Notes: generated by a model not told the origin, from the sequence alone. A DNA stretch of 64,000 bases from Arcuatula senhousia (GCA_963971305.1 OZ020305.1:6667001-6731000), one strand, 5' to 3'. Positions 15,001-23,760 are shown, numbered from the stretch's first letter. Numbers and translations are program-made.

Positions 15001-16076
15001 AATCTATTTACCATAGTCTTGCCAATTTTGTCATATTCAAGCACTTAATAGGCCTGGTTTAGATATTTGGATAAACAAGAGGCTCCAAGTTGTCTTTGTA
15101 GTAAAAAATGTGGTTCTGAACATAGTTTTTTCCTTCTTGAAGGTCTAAAAACCCCAACATGATAATTTATATGCACTCAAATCCTTGCTCAGGTATTATT
15201 GGCATCTTTTCAACCCATATCTTCTGTTTGAATATAACCCAACAATTACAGAAACATAAAGTGTTCATTTTAAGTCACTACAGAGAAAACTGGCCAAAAC
15301 CTAGAAGAGGGTACCCTTTTTAAAATTGTAATAAAAAAATCCATGAAAGCATTATGGCAATGATTTTTTCTTAGTTTTATTGAGAAATGTCTAAGGAAAC
15401 AGAAAAACAACAACATTTAGAATTATTTAATCATCTTTGACCCTAATAGGTACCAGTCTTGTATTGTAAGTTCTTGCGCGGGTGGACGTCAAAACATGGA
15501 TGCTATTAAAATATAGTGCCTTTTCTCTGTGTTGTTTGCAGCATTCATTTTCAAGCATTTGTTTCTAACTTTTGGCTCTTATTGATGGTAAGACACCACA
15601 CTATGACATCATTAACTTTTAGAAATGAGAAAATTGCATTTTCAAATAAAAAAGTATTCATGAAAAGGGGGGATTTTTGCTTTTTGAAGTGAAAGTGAAA
15701 GTAGAAAAAAAATATTTTTAGTTCAAACTTCTGTGGTGTACCAAAGTTCGTGGCACTTTTTTTCATTTCCCCCTTCAAAATGTCTTTTGACACTTCTTTT
15801 ATTGAAAAAATGTAGCAAAAGTTTTATTGAATCATTTTAAGTATTTTTAAAAAAATTCCGAAAATCTCAGGTGTACTATTGAAGTCTATGGGAAAAACAA
15901 TACAAGACTGAGACCTGAGTACTGGTTTTCATAGTAAAGTTGAATATCAAATAAGTGTTTTTTATCTGTTTTATTCCATTGAAAACCACATTGTTGACCA
16001 CTTTATGAAGAATTTTAAAACTTTTTTCCTGATTTGCTAAAGCTACCCTTCATTTTTTGCTTAAATGGTACTTTTT
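1..16076. repeat. Tandem array of a 1719-bp satellite unit, 9.35 copies
   Basis: The same 1719-bp AT-rich sequence repeats head to tail nine times (units start at 1, 1720, 3439 and so on) and a tenth copy breaks off at unit position about 605 (16076). I saw no differences between copies, and two small minus-strand ORFs (80 and 60 codons; 80-322 and 729-911 in unit 1) are identical in every full copy. The array is cut by the left window edge. Neither ORF has a recognisable domain. The first is rich in F and K, as expected from chance reading of AT-rich DNA, so I do not call them genes. The perfect identity points to very recent amplification, strong homogenisation or an assembly effect. Long-unit satellite or intron-derived amplification are both possible; no transposon termini are visible in the unit. 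Confidence 0.97.
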
Positions 16077-16793
16077 TTAATTGCGGAGGATACCGGAGTA
16101 TCAGTGCTCATAACGTTCTTACTAATAAATTGCTGAAGTTTTAATGTGCTGCATAAAAATACAATTTTTACAATGAAACGTTACCACAGGACAATTTTAG
16201 TAATGATTAAATATAAATAATAGAGATTAGTATTGTTATGTGTAGATATCAAATAATCATTGAAGCATATGATGCTAATAAACTATATGATGTTTATAAG
16301 GTCTGGTATGTTCAGCAATTCTTAAAGGTCGATTAATTCGGATTTTTTAAAGTTTTTTCTTAGCATTTCATCGTAAAGCAATGAATTTAAAAAGAGCATT
16401 CTAATTCTTGATCGATTTGGTGAAGTGAGTTCATTTGTATCTTTTATTTGTTCATTACTTCCACGTTTCATGTTTTATTTTGCTATTCAAATGAAATATA
16501 TATATTTTTTTAAATTGTGAGCTACCCGTTCACAAAAAATGTGAATTTTGGAGCTACCTGTGCTACCCGTTAAAGGGCGATATGAAAAATGCAATACATA
16601 TCACAAAATTTTTATAATGTATAATCTTGTTTGTTTGATCTTGGTTAGTAAAAAACAAGAGGAAAAAATTACAAAACACTAAACGTTATTGAATGAGAAA
16701 ATAATAGAATTTAACAATATAACAATCTAAAACTTATGAGTAACATTATATATAAGCAACAAAAATCTTAAAATAGATACTATAAACAAGATA
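16077..16793. other. Unique-looking intergenic DNA with a fragment of a dispersed repeat
   Basis: No gene seen. About 16650-16720 matches 42368-42432 (shared stretch beginning ACAAGAGGAAAAA and ending AATAATAGAATTT), so it belongs to a dispersed repeat. The satellite stops abruptly at 16076 with no visible target-site duplication. Confidence 0.6.
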
Positions 16794-16838
16794 CTAACCA
16801 GGAAGTTAAAACATTATATATTTTCAACATGGCGACTG
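16794..16838 (+). pseudogene. Detached 5' flank and start codon of TRIM copy 1
   Basis: This piece (AGGAAGTTAAAACATT... then TTTTCAACATGGCGA) aligns with the sequence just upstream of and including the start codon of the intact paralogue (33771-33814). ATG is at 16829 and reads Met-Ala-Thr before the hAT-like element begins at 16839. Read on into the element, the frame closes at a TAA after 18 codons. The rest of the gene resumes at about 19675 with a repeat of the 5-base GACTG, so this is the stranded beginning of the gene at 19709-21598. Confidence 0.85.
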
Positions 16839-17293
16839 CACTGGCGCATCCAGAGAGGGACGTAGGGGACGTTCGCCCCCCCTAAAAAAAAAAAAGCAAA
16901 GAAGAGAGAGAGAGAGAGAGAGAGGGGGGGGGTATTAATTTATATGGAAGTGTAGTATATAGGATACACGACGCGGACGACTGGGAACACGGTCCGAAAT
17001 TACGGCTTTTATGAATACGTCGGAGCGGTCCGTCATAAACGGACGAATACGTATGTTGAACATTTGATGTTGAACAGATGTACGTAGCAGCGGGCAACCA
17101 ACCCCATTGCTTGCCTTACGGGACGATTTGCAGTTTTTCAGTGTAACCATCGAAGGCTTAAAGTAAGTCTTAGATGTTATGATTGCACTGTAGTAATAAT
17201 TTCCGGAATTATATACCCGTCTTCATTCTGTGATTAGATATTATGTCAATAATTAGGATGACGTGACGCTAAAAAAAAATATAAGAACATATT

Positions 17294-17367
17294 ATGTCTA
17301 AGCCAAAACGCCAAAAAACGTCGACCCCCCAACGTTCGTTGGACCACTTTTTCAACCGACCCATACG
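17294..17367 (+). CDS. First exon of a transposase-like protein with a PIP-box motif
   Basis: ATG at 17294 opens 24 codons plus two bases, ending exactly at a strong donor (CATACG|GTAAGT, intron from 17368). The peptide is basic (MSKPKRQK...) and contains QRSLDHFF, a perfect fit to the PCNA-interacting PIP-box pattern Q-x-x-[ILM]-x-x-[FY]-[FY]. A short basic first exon with this kind of motif is seen in some hAT/ZMYM-type and pogo-type transposases. Downstream exons are not recognisable within the element. The phase (two bases into a codon) matches possible acceptors just before the TRIM RING; see findings. That it is part of a transposase is inference. Confidence 0.5.
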
Positions 17368-17655
17368 GTAAGTTGATCTATGTATGAGTTTAAGTACACA
17401 TTCCAATCAATGCCATGATACAAGAACATGTCAAAAATAATATGTGAATGTCGTGTGTCATGTTTCTATCTTTTTTGCATCTGATAGATAAACATATCAA
17501 ATAATAGAACAGGCACTATACCTAACCCATATAGCCCCCTGCACACAATTTTTAAAAAGTTGTCCGAATTCGTAAAATTTCAGTATTTATGCTGTACTTT
17601 TTTCCTAATCTTTGCTTATTTTTCCAGAAATTTCGAATGGTATATTTTATGTGCT

Positions 17656-17817
17656 CATGGGCGGATCCAGGGGCCGGGAGGGTTCTGGGGGTCGGAACCC
17701 CCTTTATTTTAGAAATGTTTTTTAAATTCATGCATATTTTCGTCTAAATTTATTCGTAAAAAAATAGGTCTGGAACCCCTCCTTAAGCTTTCTCTCGAAA
17801 ATTCCTGGACCTGCCAA
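17656..17817. mobile_element. Short hAT-like MITE, nested
   Basis: The ends GGGCGGATCCAGG and, inverted, GGCAGGTCCAGG are imperfect inverted repeats. The arms continue as a GGTTCTGG-type stretch near each end. Total length is about 160 bp with no coding capacity. No convincing target duplication was found. Confidence 0.5.
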
Positions 17818-18290
17818 AGCGCTTATCAGGGAAATTAAATGAATACTAGGAAAAACCCGCGAATTCGCGGGAAAATCAATCGTTGGTTCCTTTACAAAAT
17901 ATTACACAATAAAACATTGCAGTTGCGTGACCTTATTATTTTTCATTTTCAGATAAGAATAAACTGCTTAGTCTCGGGCGCCAAATGCCCTCTCGGACAC
18001 TCCCTATCGCTTTTTAGTATGACCGCTGGAGTGTAATTCCGGAACGATGACGGCTATACCGTTTCCGGATCAATTAATTAGGTTAATTAGCAAACTGCAG
18101 ACATAATTGCATATGTGTTAATGAAATTTTAAAAGGGCACAACCATCCCCTATTTTTGATATATGAAGCTTAGTCGTAGCATTTGTTGTTTAGGCTGCAA
18201 CCCGGCTAACAAAAAACGCTTCGTTATTTTAGTAGTATAGATGTGTGGGTGCCATGTCAAAGCGCTTATCATGGACATTAAATGAATATG
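17816..18290. repeat. Segment flanked by about 32-bp direct repeats
   Basis: CAAAGCGCTTATCA followed by a near-identical GG-A-ATTAAATGAATA stretch occurs at 17816-17847 and again at about 18258-18289. The intervening DNA holds a 65-codon ORF (17839-18036) with no recognised domain. The repeat probably reflects a local duplication or recombination between repeats. Confidence 0.45.
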
Positions 18291-18742
18291 TGTGTGTGCG
18301 CCCGTCCGTCGCATTTTGTCGTATTAATTTATCTGAAATTTTGTATGGAGCTTGCTATTGAATTACCCCTCAGTCGCAAATGTAAGCGTTTTAACTCACC
18401 TGCCATCACTTTAAATAGAGTCCATCGGCGTCTGTCCTAGTAATTTTTTTTTCAAACATCAACTGGTCCTAAATTACTAAACAACTTTCAACCAAACTTT
18501 GCACAATTGTTCTATAGGGTATTGACTACATTATACATGCCTGTCCTAAGCCAGGAAACTTTGCCAAAGCCTTTGTTTGTCCTTGCATTTGTCATTCTGT
18601 GTTAACTGTAATATAAGTCTTGTACCAATGCAGTGACCTCTGGTCATGTTGAAAACTGCTTGCTGTTTTCCGTTGTGATTTTTTGAATTGTTGTGTTTGT
18701 TTGCGTTTGTTGTGTCGCGTACACTTATTCCACATCTCAATA

Positions 18743-18797
18743 ATTATTTATGTTTAATTGTAAGCCACAATGTGGCTTACAATTAAACATAAATAAT
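18743..18797. repeat. Perfect 55-bp palindrome
   Basis: Two 27-base arms (18743-18769 and 18771-18797) are exact reverse complements around a single central A; the stem tip is CCACA-A-TGTGG. No loop is needed beyond the centre, so a cruciform or a very stable RNA hairpin is possible. It sits within the hAT-like element. Confidence 0.9.
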
Positions 18798-18859
18798 ATT
18801 ACTGTTCTTCTCCTAAGCAATGCCTGAGTCAGCAGATGAACTCCTTCACCAGTTGTAAA

Positions 18860-18996
18860 AATAAAAATTACAACAAAGTTCTAGACAATAAAGTTTGCTA
18901 CGCCTGACGCCGTCTATTGAAGACTCATCAAAGGCGCTCTACCAAAGTATTGAAAAAGCCAAACATTATATCCAAATCATGAAGAGCATTGAGCAA
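18860..18996 (-). repeat. Dispersed hammerhead-bearing repeat, degenerate copy
   Basis: On the minus strand this matches the repeat at about 22218-22345 and 26018-26140. The ribozyme region (18901-18936) is broken: CTGATGA has become TTGATGA, and six bases around the GAAAC core are missing (GACGGCGTC where the others have GACGAAACGCGCGTC). Stem I and most of stem II remain, so this is a fossil of the same motif. Confidence 0.8.
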
Positions 18997-19708
18997 TAAA
19001 CAGAGTTGGAAATAACAGCCTGCCCGCCAGCCCGAGACAGGTAATTGTTGGGCAGGACTGGCTAAAATTATTGAGAATTTGAATGGTTGTATAGCAAAAA
19101 CAGGTAGAATTTCAATTCAGGGCTGGTTACTTTTTCAGTGAATTTCCTACCCTGCAATAAACCAAACAAATATCGAATTTAGACACCAAAATATGATTAA
19201 GATCAACCTAGAAGTGTGAATAAATTCATCATCCGAAAATTATTTCGGATTCCAGTCAAGGTCTAATTTATCTAGGATTTTCACTTAGAGTTAAATAATT
19301 TTAAACTTTCCAACGAGAGTTTAAAACAACTGATGAAGAAGTTCATCTTCTTACTCAGACATGAGATTGATTAAGAGGAGTGCAATACGTAAGATAAAGT
19401 GTTGGATTTTGTTAAAGTAAGTCGAAGGGAACCATGTCCAAAGTTGTATCAGTTATTCATAACTCCAATGAAACTTGCACTAAATAAAAACAGACTTTAT
19501 TTTGTTTTCAAAGCATACATGCCCATAAAATCATTCACAAAAACAGTCGCAAAATGCTTAAAATCCGTGAGCTTCTGGGGGGCCTTGCCCTGGACCCACT
19601 GGGGACCTTGAGCGGTCCCCAGACCCCTCGCCGTATTTCGTCCCCCCTAACTTAAAAAGCTGGATCCGCGCCTGGACTGGGGGCAGAACAGAAGAACATT
19701 TAGATGAT

Positions 19709-21598
19709 TTGCTGAAGTGTAGCATTTGTTTAGAGTCATTCAAAGAGCCGAAATATCTACCCTGCCTCCATACATTTTGTAAGTTGTGTATTCAAACTTA
19801 TATCTCGACAGCTCTAGAAAAGAAAGACGAGGTGAAATGTCCCGTTTGTAGAACGTCAGTGTCATCTTTCACCGAGACCACGAACTCTGCAGAACATTGG
19901 GCAGATAGCCTTCCAGACAACCATTTCATAATTTCTATGCTTGACAAAAAAGAAATACAACAGGAAGGGAAATTGTGCAACCCCTGCGAATTTAATCTTG
20001 CCAAAACAAACGCAGTTTCTTGGTGTGTCGTATGCGAAGAGGCTCTGTGTGACCCGTGTAGCAAGTGTCACAAGGGTTCGAAGGCAACAGCAAAGCACAA
20101 ATTAGTATCGATTTCCGATATCCGAAAAGGTCAAATCGAGTTACAGGGGTCAAAGGTAATTTACTGCCACATTCACCCAGAAAAGGTCGTTGAAGTCTTT
20201 TGTGTCGATCACAGCGAACCGTGCTGTACGTTATGTGCGACACTCTCCCACAGGAAGTGTGAACACGTGATTTCGATAGACGAGGCAGCCAATGACATCA
20301 AAGAGAGAACAGAAACGACCGAGCTTGTATCGCGACTTGGTGACGGTGAACAGATGCTGAAAGAAGTAATAGAAAACCGACAAAAAAACGAAACAGCAGT
20401 GGAGTGCGAAGTTGAAGATATCGCGAAGGTTCTTACTAAAACAAGGGCAGAAATAAACGAGCATCTAGACAAAATCGAAAACATACTCCGCAGTGAATTG
20501 GAAGCAACTAAAAAGCAAACACTGATAACTGTTTCAGATGAACTAAATGATTTCACCAGTTTTCAGAGCAACGTCAGAAACTGGAAGTCTTTGCTGGCTG
20601 CCGTCATTAAACACGGATCTAACCTTCAGTGTCTAATAGTTGTACACAAGATAAAGCCACAACTAGATAAGTTGGAAACCGAGCTCCGGGAAAGTTTAAA
20701 GAAGGTTCGAGCAGTTTCAGTTCGTTATCGGAAATCCAAAATTTTGATCGAGTTCGAAGAGAATGTAAATTCTCTAGGAGATATTTATACTGAGAATCAA
20801 AAGATCAGTTTCGAGAGAGGAATGATAGGAATCATGAAGACCGACTTCAGGAATGGGAAGATCAGAATTATAGAGACTATACAAATAGCTCCATCACAAA
20901 GGACTAGTGGTATTTTTATAGATGACAATTTAGTGTTTGCCGTTTACAAGTCCAAAACTGTTGCTAAATACAAAGACGATGGCCATCTAATGACAGAACT
21001 GAATGTTGCTTACACACCGTATGATATTGCTCTCTTCGACGATGCTAAAATAGCTGTATCCGCAGGACAAAGCCAAATTTACATGATAGACACAAAAGAC
21101 ATGACATTACTGAAGACATTGACTCTCTCTGGTATTTCTGTGTATGGACTTTGTACCTTTAATGCCAATCTATTTATCGTTGCTCATAATTCTACTTTAA
21201 CATGGGTTGATCAGTCCACAGGAAATAAAACAACATCCGTTACTTCTAGTGGTCAGTCTTTGTTTATATCAACATCTGATAACAATGACTATATATATGG
21301 AGGTGCAGGGAACTCTGTATCTTATGTGGTTAACAACACCAAAAAGTTTACATACTCAAGTGAACAGCTTTCTTGGCCTCGAGGTATTGGTATAGACGAA
21401 GAGAAGAACTTCTATATTGCTGGATGCAACTCTAGAAATATCCACCAAATAACCGACTCGGGTGAATTAATCAGAATGATTCCTGCTACAGATGTTGGAG
21501 TGGTCCATCCATGGGCTGTACGGTTTAAACCAGGAAAAAACCAGTTTGTAGTGACCTGTTTAGTCTCTGGAAAGGCGACAATATGTGAAATAGAATAA
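19709..21598 (+). CDS. TRIM-type RING/B-box protein, copy 1 (body; start codon displaced)
   Basis: Likely E3 ubiquitin ligase of the cytosolic TRIM class. Order: C3HC4 RING (first Cys-x2-Cys at 19718-19729, then CLHTFCKLC and CPVC), B-box 1 (CNPC...CVVCEEALC), B-box 2 (CHIHPEK...CVDHSEPC), an acidic coiled coil, then a roughly 230-residue beta-propeller-like C-terminus ending ATICEIE. About 629 codons stay open with no stop. Position 19709 is TTG, not ATG. The frame is open back to a TGA at 19568 without any ATG, and the first true ATG lies after the RING. The original ATG is at 16829, across a 2.84-kb insertion. It is therefore either a 5'-disrupted pseudogene or a gene given a new 5' exon. 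The intact paralogue is at 33806-35758 (copy 1 lacks a 5-residue insert after the RING). The long open frame argues against old decay. Confidence 0.9.
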   Translation: MLKCSICLESFKEPKYLPCLHTFCKLCIQTYISTALEKKDEVKCPVCRTSVSSFTETTNSAEHWADSLPDNHFIISMLDKKEIQQEGKLCNPCEFNLAKTNAVSWCVVCEEALCDPCSKCHKGSKATAKHKLVSISDIRKGQIELQGSKVIYCHIHPEKVVEVFCVDHSEPCCTLCATLSHRKCEHVISIDEAANDIKERTETTELVSRLGDGEQMLKEVIENRQKNETAVECEVEDIAKVLTKTRAEINEHLDKIENILRSELEATKKQTLITVSDELNDFTSFQSNVRNWKSLLAAVIKHGSNLQCLIVVHKIKPQLDKLETELRESLKKVRAVSVRYRKSKILIEFEENVNSLGDIYTENQKISFERGMIGIMKTDFRNGKIRIIETIQIAPSQRTSGIFIDDNLVFAVYKSKTVAKYKDDGHLMTELNVAYTPYDIALFDDAKIAVSAGQSQIYMIDTKDMTLLKTLTLSGISVYGLCTFNANLFIVAHNSTLTWVDQSTGNKTTSVTSSGQSLFISTSDNNDYIYGGAGNSVSYVVNNTKKFTYSSEQLSWPRGIGIDEEKNFYIAGCNSRNIHQITDSGELIRMIPATDVGVVHPWAVRFKPGKNQFVVTCLVSGKATICEIE

Positions 21599-21860
21599 CA
21601 CTTTGCAATATTTAAGATAAATGCTGCGATTTAAAATGTTTATATTTTGGTTTGTATCACGTATGATAAAAGTTTCGTGTTTTTTAGAGTAAATTTATGA
21701 AATTACACGTATAATTTGTGTATATATATTATGTAAATGGAGCTTGGGTGTTTGACTATCTCTCTTATCGTTTTTTTATAAACTCACCAGAGCTGTTCTA
21801 GCAAAAAGGTTTACCAAGTAGGAGCATGGTTTAAAGGGCTATAAAACTTGTAAGAATTTG
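21599..21860 (+). other. 3' flank/UTR of TRIM copy 1
   Basis: Aligns with the 3' flank of the intact paralogue to about 21835. Where the paralogue has AATAAA (35830-35835), this copy has GATAAA (21665-21670), a weaker variant poly(A) signal. Confidence 0.6.
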
Positions 21861-21982
21861 CAGACCGGAAAGAAACTTAACTTGAAAAGTGTAAGTTAGT
21901 CTGATATAGCACTGCAATTTGTCACATTTGGAGAAGAGATTTTTCAACAACAAACTGACACATACTAGTACTCGCCTGTCTC

Positions 21983-22111
21983 CTCGCCGACTTGTTTTAT
22001 ACTCTCACTTTCAGATATATTGATGATGTCCTCTCTGTCAACAACACTTCGTCCGGCATTCAACACTTTTGTGTTGGAGAATACATCAAACCTTTTAAAT
22101 TATCCGTTTGA
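21983..22111 (+). pseudogene. Reverse transcriptase fragment with YIDD motif
   Basis: One frame reads LADLFYTLTFRYIDDVLSVN and continues to a TGA at 22109. YIDD (22016-22027) is the RT catalytic motif C, and RYIDDVLS is the form I associate with Penelope-like and related RTs abundant in bivalves. The rest of the RT is missing or frameshifted. A second RT scrap lies at 23423-23505, and the hammerhead at 22267 fits a Penelope-like context. Short and degenerate. Confidence 0.65.
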
Positions 22112-22217
22112 ATTTCAAAATTGTCTAAACCCTAAGGTTCTTCCTACCCCAGACATAGGTTGATCATCTTAGTATTAATTTGGTTCCCCAATTAGGTATT
22201 TTTGGTTTTACTGTTCT

Positions 22218-22345
22218 ATGCTCTTCCTAATCATATATTGTTTGGCTTTTCAATATTTTTGGTGGAGCGCCTCTGATGAGTCTTGAATAGACGAAACGCG
22301 CGTCAGGCGCAGCAAAATTTAGTGTCTGGAACTTTGTCGTCATTT
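22218..22345 (+). repeat. Dispersed mussel-type repeat carrying a hammerhead ribozyme
   Basis: Near-identical to about 26018-26140 and, inverted, 18868-18995. The shared region runs from about TTGGCTTTTCAATATTTTTG through the ribozyme to GTCTGGAACTTTGT. Copies sit in unrelated contexts, so it is mobile. Confidence 0.85.
22267..22310 (+). ncRNA. Type I hammerhead self-cleaving ribozyme (copy A)
   Basis: All core elements are present in order. Stem I 5' strand GCGCCT (22267-22272), CTGATGA (22273-22279), stem II GTCT/AGAC with a five-base TGAAT loop (22280-22292), GAA (22293-22295), a very short stem III within ACGCGCGT (22296-22303), the cleavage base C (22304), then stem I 3' strand AGGCGC (22305-22310), exactly complementary to the 5' strand. 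Predicted cut is between 22304 and 22305. Hammerheads with 1-2-bp stem III are known in metazoan Penelope-like elements and retrozymes, where two molecules can pair through a self-complementary stem III. The palindromic ACGCGCGT here fits that. Function is inferred from structure only. Confidence 0.85.
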
Positions 22346-22510
22346 GTATTTCGGTAGATAATTTCCTTCAGTTTATATCAAGAAAACGCCGAATCTACGA
22401 GTCGCGACATTCTTGGATTTACATCTCGAATTAGACTCGTTGGTCAAAAGAGACGACTTTTATTTTCAAATTATCAATTTCCTTACCGAAATGTAACATA
22501 CCTTTCCCAC

Positions 22511-22740
22511 GAATAGGGAATAGGGAATAAGTAACGAATAGGTAACGAATAGGAAATAGGGAATAAGTAACGAATAAGTAACGAATAGGGAATAGGGAAT
22601 AAGTAACGAATAGGTAACGAATAGGGAATAGGGAATAAGTAACGAATAAGTAACGAATAGGGAATATGGAATAAGTAACGAATAGGTAACGAATAGGGAA
22701 TAGGGAATAAGTAACGAATAGGGAATAAGGAATAAGTAAC
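22511..22740. repeat. Minisatellite of GGGAATA and GTAACGAATA units
   Basis: About 230 bp built from GAATAGGGAATAGGGAATAA and GTAACGAATAGGTAAC blocks with a period of about 36 bp. The 99-codon minus-strand ORF across it is a by-product of the repeat (its peptide cycles YLFPIPYSLPIR) and is not called. Confidence 0.9.
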
Positions 22741-22816
22741 CAACTTGACGTCCATCACCTGCATGTGGTTGTAATATTTCACATCTTAGGTTTGTACAAA
22801 TTTTTCAGATTTCCGC

Positions 22817-22897
22817 GACCGACTATAAGACCAAGCTTTACCGACTATAAGGTTTACCGACTATAAGACCAAGCTTTACCGACTATAAGACCAAGGT
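22817..22897. repeat. Short tandem repeat, CCGACTATAAG units
   Basis: Four copies of CCGACTATAAG, most followed by ACCAAGCTTTA, in about 80 bp next to the previous minisatellite. Confidence 0.8.
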
Positions 22898-23114
22898 TTT
22901 AACGCAATAAATCTCATACAATACCTTAAAAATTCTCCCTTGGTTATCAGCAACTGGTTGAACAAGTCAAAATCATGTTTCATGAAATGGTAAAGTGATT
23001 GTTTTTGATTAGTTTTTGGTGGGTTGTTGAACTGAGATGATCACATCAATATCCCTATTATTAGTATGTCTCACATCCTTGTTTGGTAGCAAGCTATAAG
23101 ACTGCAATAGAAGA

Positions 23115-23275
23115 TCTGGCCAGGTTTAATCCACCGGTTCTTTTGAAATGTTTGAACCAAGTCAGGACCAATGGGTTCTTTAATTCTCCGGTATGTCTTC
23201 CTTGTTTTGTGTTTTCTCTCGAACATTTATGATTGATTATCCAAGTTCGGAAGTTCTGTTATTACCTTTAGTTGC
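23115..23275. repeat. Dispersed repeat (also at 36000-36150)
   Basis: Shares long stretches such as CCAAGTCAGGACCA and TTCTCCGGTATG, and an ending with CAAGTTCGG and GTTATTACCTTTA, with 36000-36150. No coding content seen. Confidence 0.7.
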
Positions 23276-23422
23276 CTTTACATAGATTCTCAAAACTGTA
23301 TATATTGTTAAGCTTCCACAACCTATCTCTATTCTATAGTTCCTGGTTTATCATCTTCATGTTGTTTCTATACTTTATTTTGAGAAGAGATTGCACCATG
23401 ATTGTTGTCTTCGCTCAAACAA

Positions 23423-23528
23423 TTTTACGGAAGACATCATGCGCTCATAGACAAATAGGGATTTTCATCTCTCAGATGAGTGCAGATGTTGGTTTTGTCA
23501 CAGGGTTTTTGCCGGATTTGACACACTG
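23423..23528 (+). pseudogene. C-terminal RT scrap of the Penelope-like element
   Basis: One frame gives FYGRHHALID (23423-23452). After a frame change, ISQMSADVGFVTG follows (about 23468-23505). I recognise these peptides from a multi-copy RT family in mollusc sequence, where they lie close together near the C-terminus. The order and strand agree with the YIDD fragment at 21983. Confidence 0.5.
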
Positions 23529-23530
23529 AA

Positions 23531-23760
23531 TTGACGACGGGTGTGCTATATAGCGAGAAGGAACTACTCACTCTTCCGGTGAACCTGAGATCACTCTCGT
23601 TACGACTTGAGTTTGCGTTGTTGATTTCTGTTCAGTTGATTTTGTGTATTTTTATGTTTTTCGTTTCTTCGTTCTATTCTTGTTCATTTTTACTGGGTTT
23701 TTTTCTTTGCACTTTCGGACTATTGACACTCGAATTTGTGTGTCTCTTTGCTTCTCTAAC
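23531..23760 (+). repeat. 3'-tail repeat of the retroelement, plus-strand copy
   Basis: The stretch with CACTCTTCCGGTGAACCTGA and TTGATTTCTGTTCAGTTGAT reappears inverted at 26540-26765. Fragments of the family (marker ACCAATGGGGCAT) lie at 40308-40393, 43505-43550 and 47266-47400. The small ORFs here are chance. Confidence 0.75.

Larger units (their letters stand above)
16839..19674. mobile_element. hAT-like DNA element inserted at codon 4 of TRIM copy 1
   Basis: The 15-base ends CACTGGCGCATCCAG (16839-16853) and, inverted, CAGGCGCGGATCCAG (19660-19674) match at 11 of 15 positions. They resemble the CAGTGGCGGATCCAG-type termini of many animal hAT elements. Both sides are flanked by GACTG (16834-16838 and 19675-19679). 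hAT elements normally make 8-bp duplications, so this one is either decayed or the class is different. Removing the element and one GACTG restores a frame collinear with the intact paralogue, which supports these boundaries. Inside are a transposase first exon (17294-17367), a hAT-like MITE, a perfect palindrome and a dead hammerhead repeat. I see no further transposase exons, so the copy is non-autonomous. An AG microsatellite followed by a G-run lies at about 16905-16932. Confidence 0.75.

Noticed and set aside
19709..19711. TTG as a genuine TRIM start codon
   Set aside because: Homology with the paralogue runs upstream of it and the real ATG is at 16829, across the insertion.
19798..20556. 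Minus-strand ORFs of 77-115 codons inside TRIM copy 1 (and their equivalents at 33937-34716 in copy 2)
   Set aside because: They are antisense shadows of a clearly coding frame with RING, B-box and coiled-coil motifs.
22483..22782. 99-codon repetitive ORF (cycling YLFPIPYS)
   Set aside because: By-product of the GGGAATA minisatellite, not a repeat protein.
22483..22782. GGGAATA minisatellite as a telomere-like repeat
   Set aside because: The unit is not TTAGGG and the tract is short and interspersed with GTAACGAATA.
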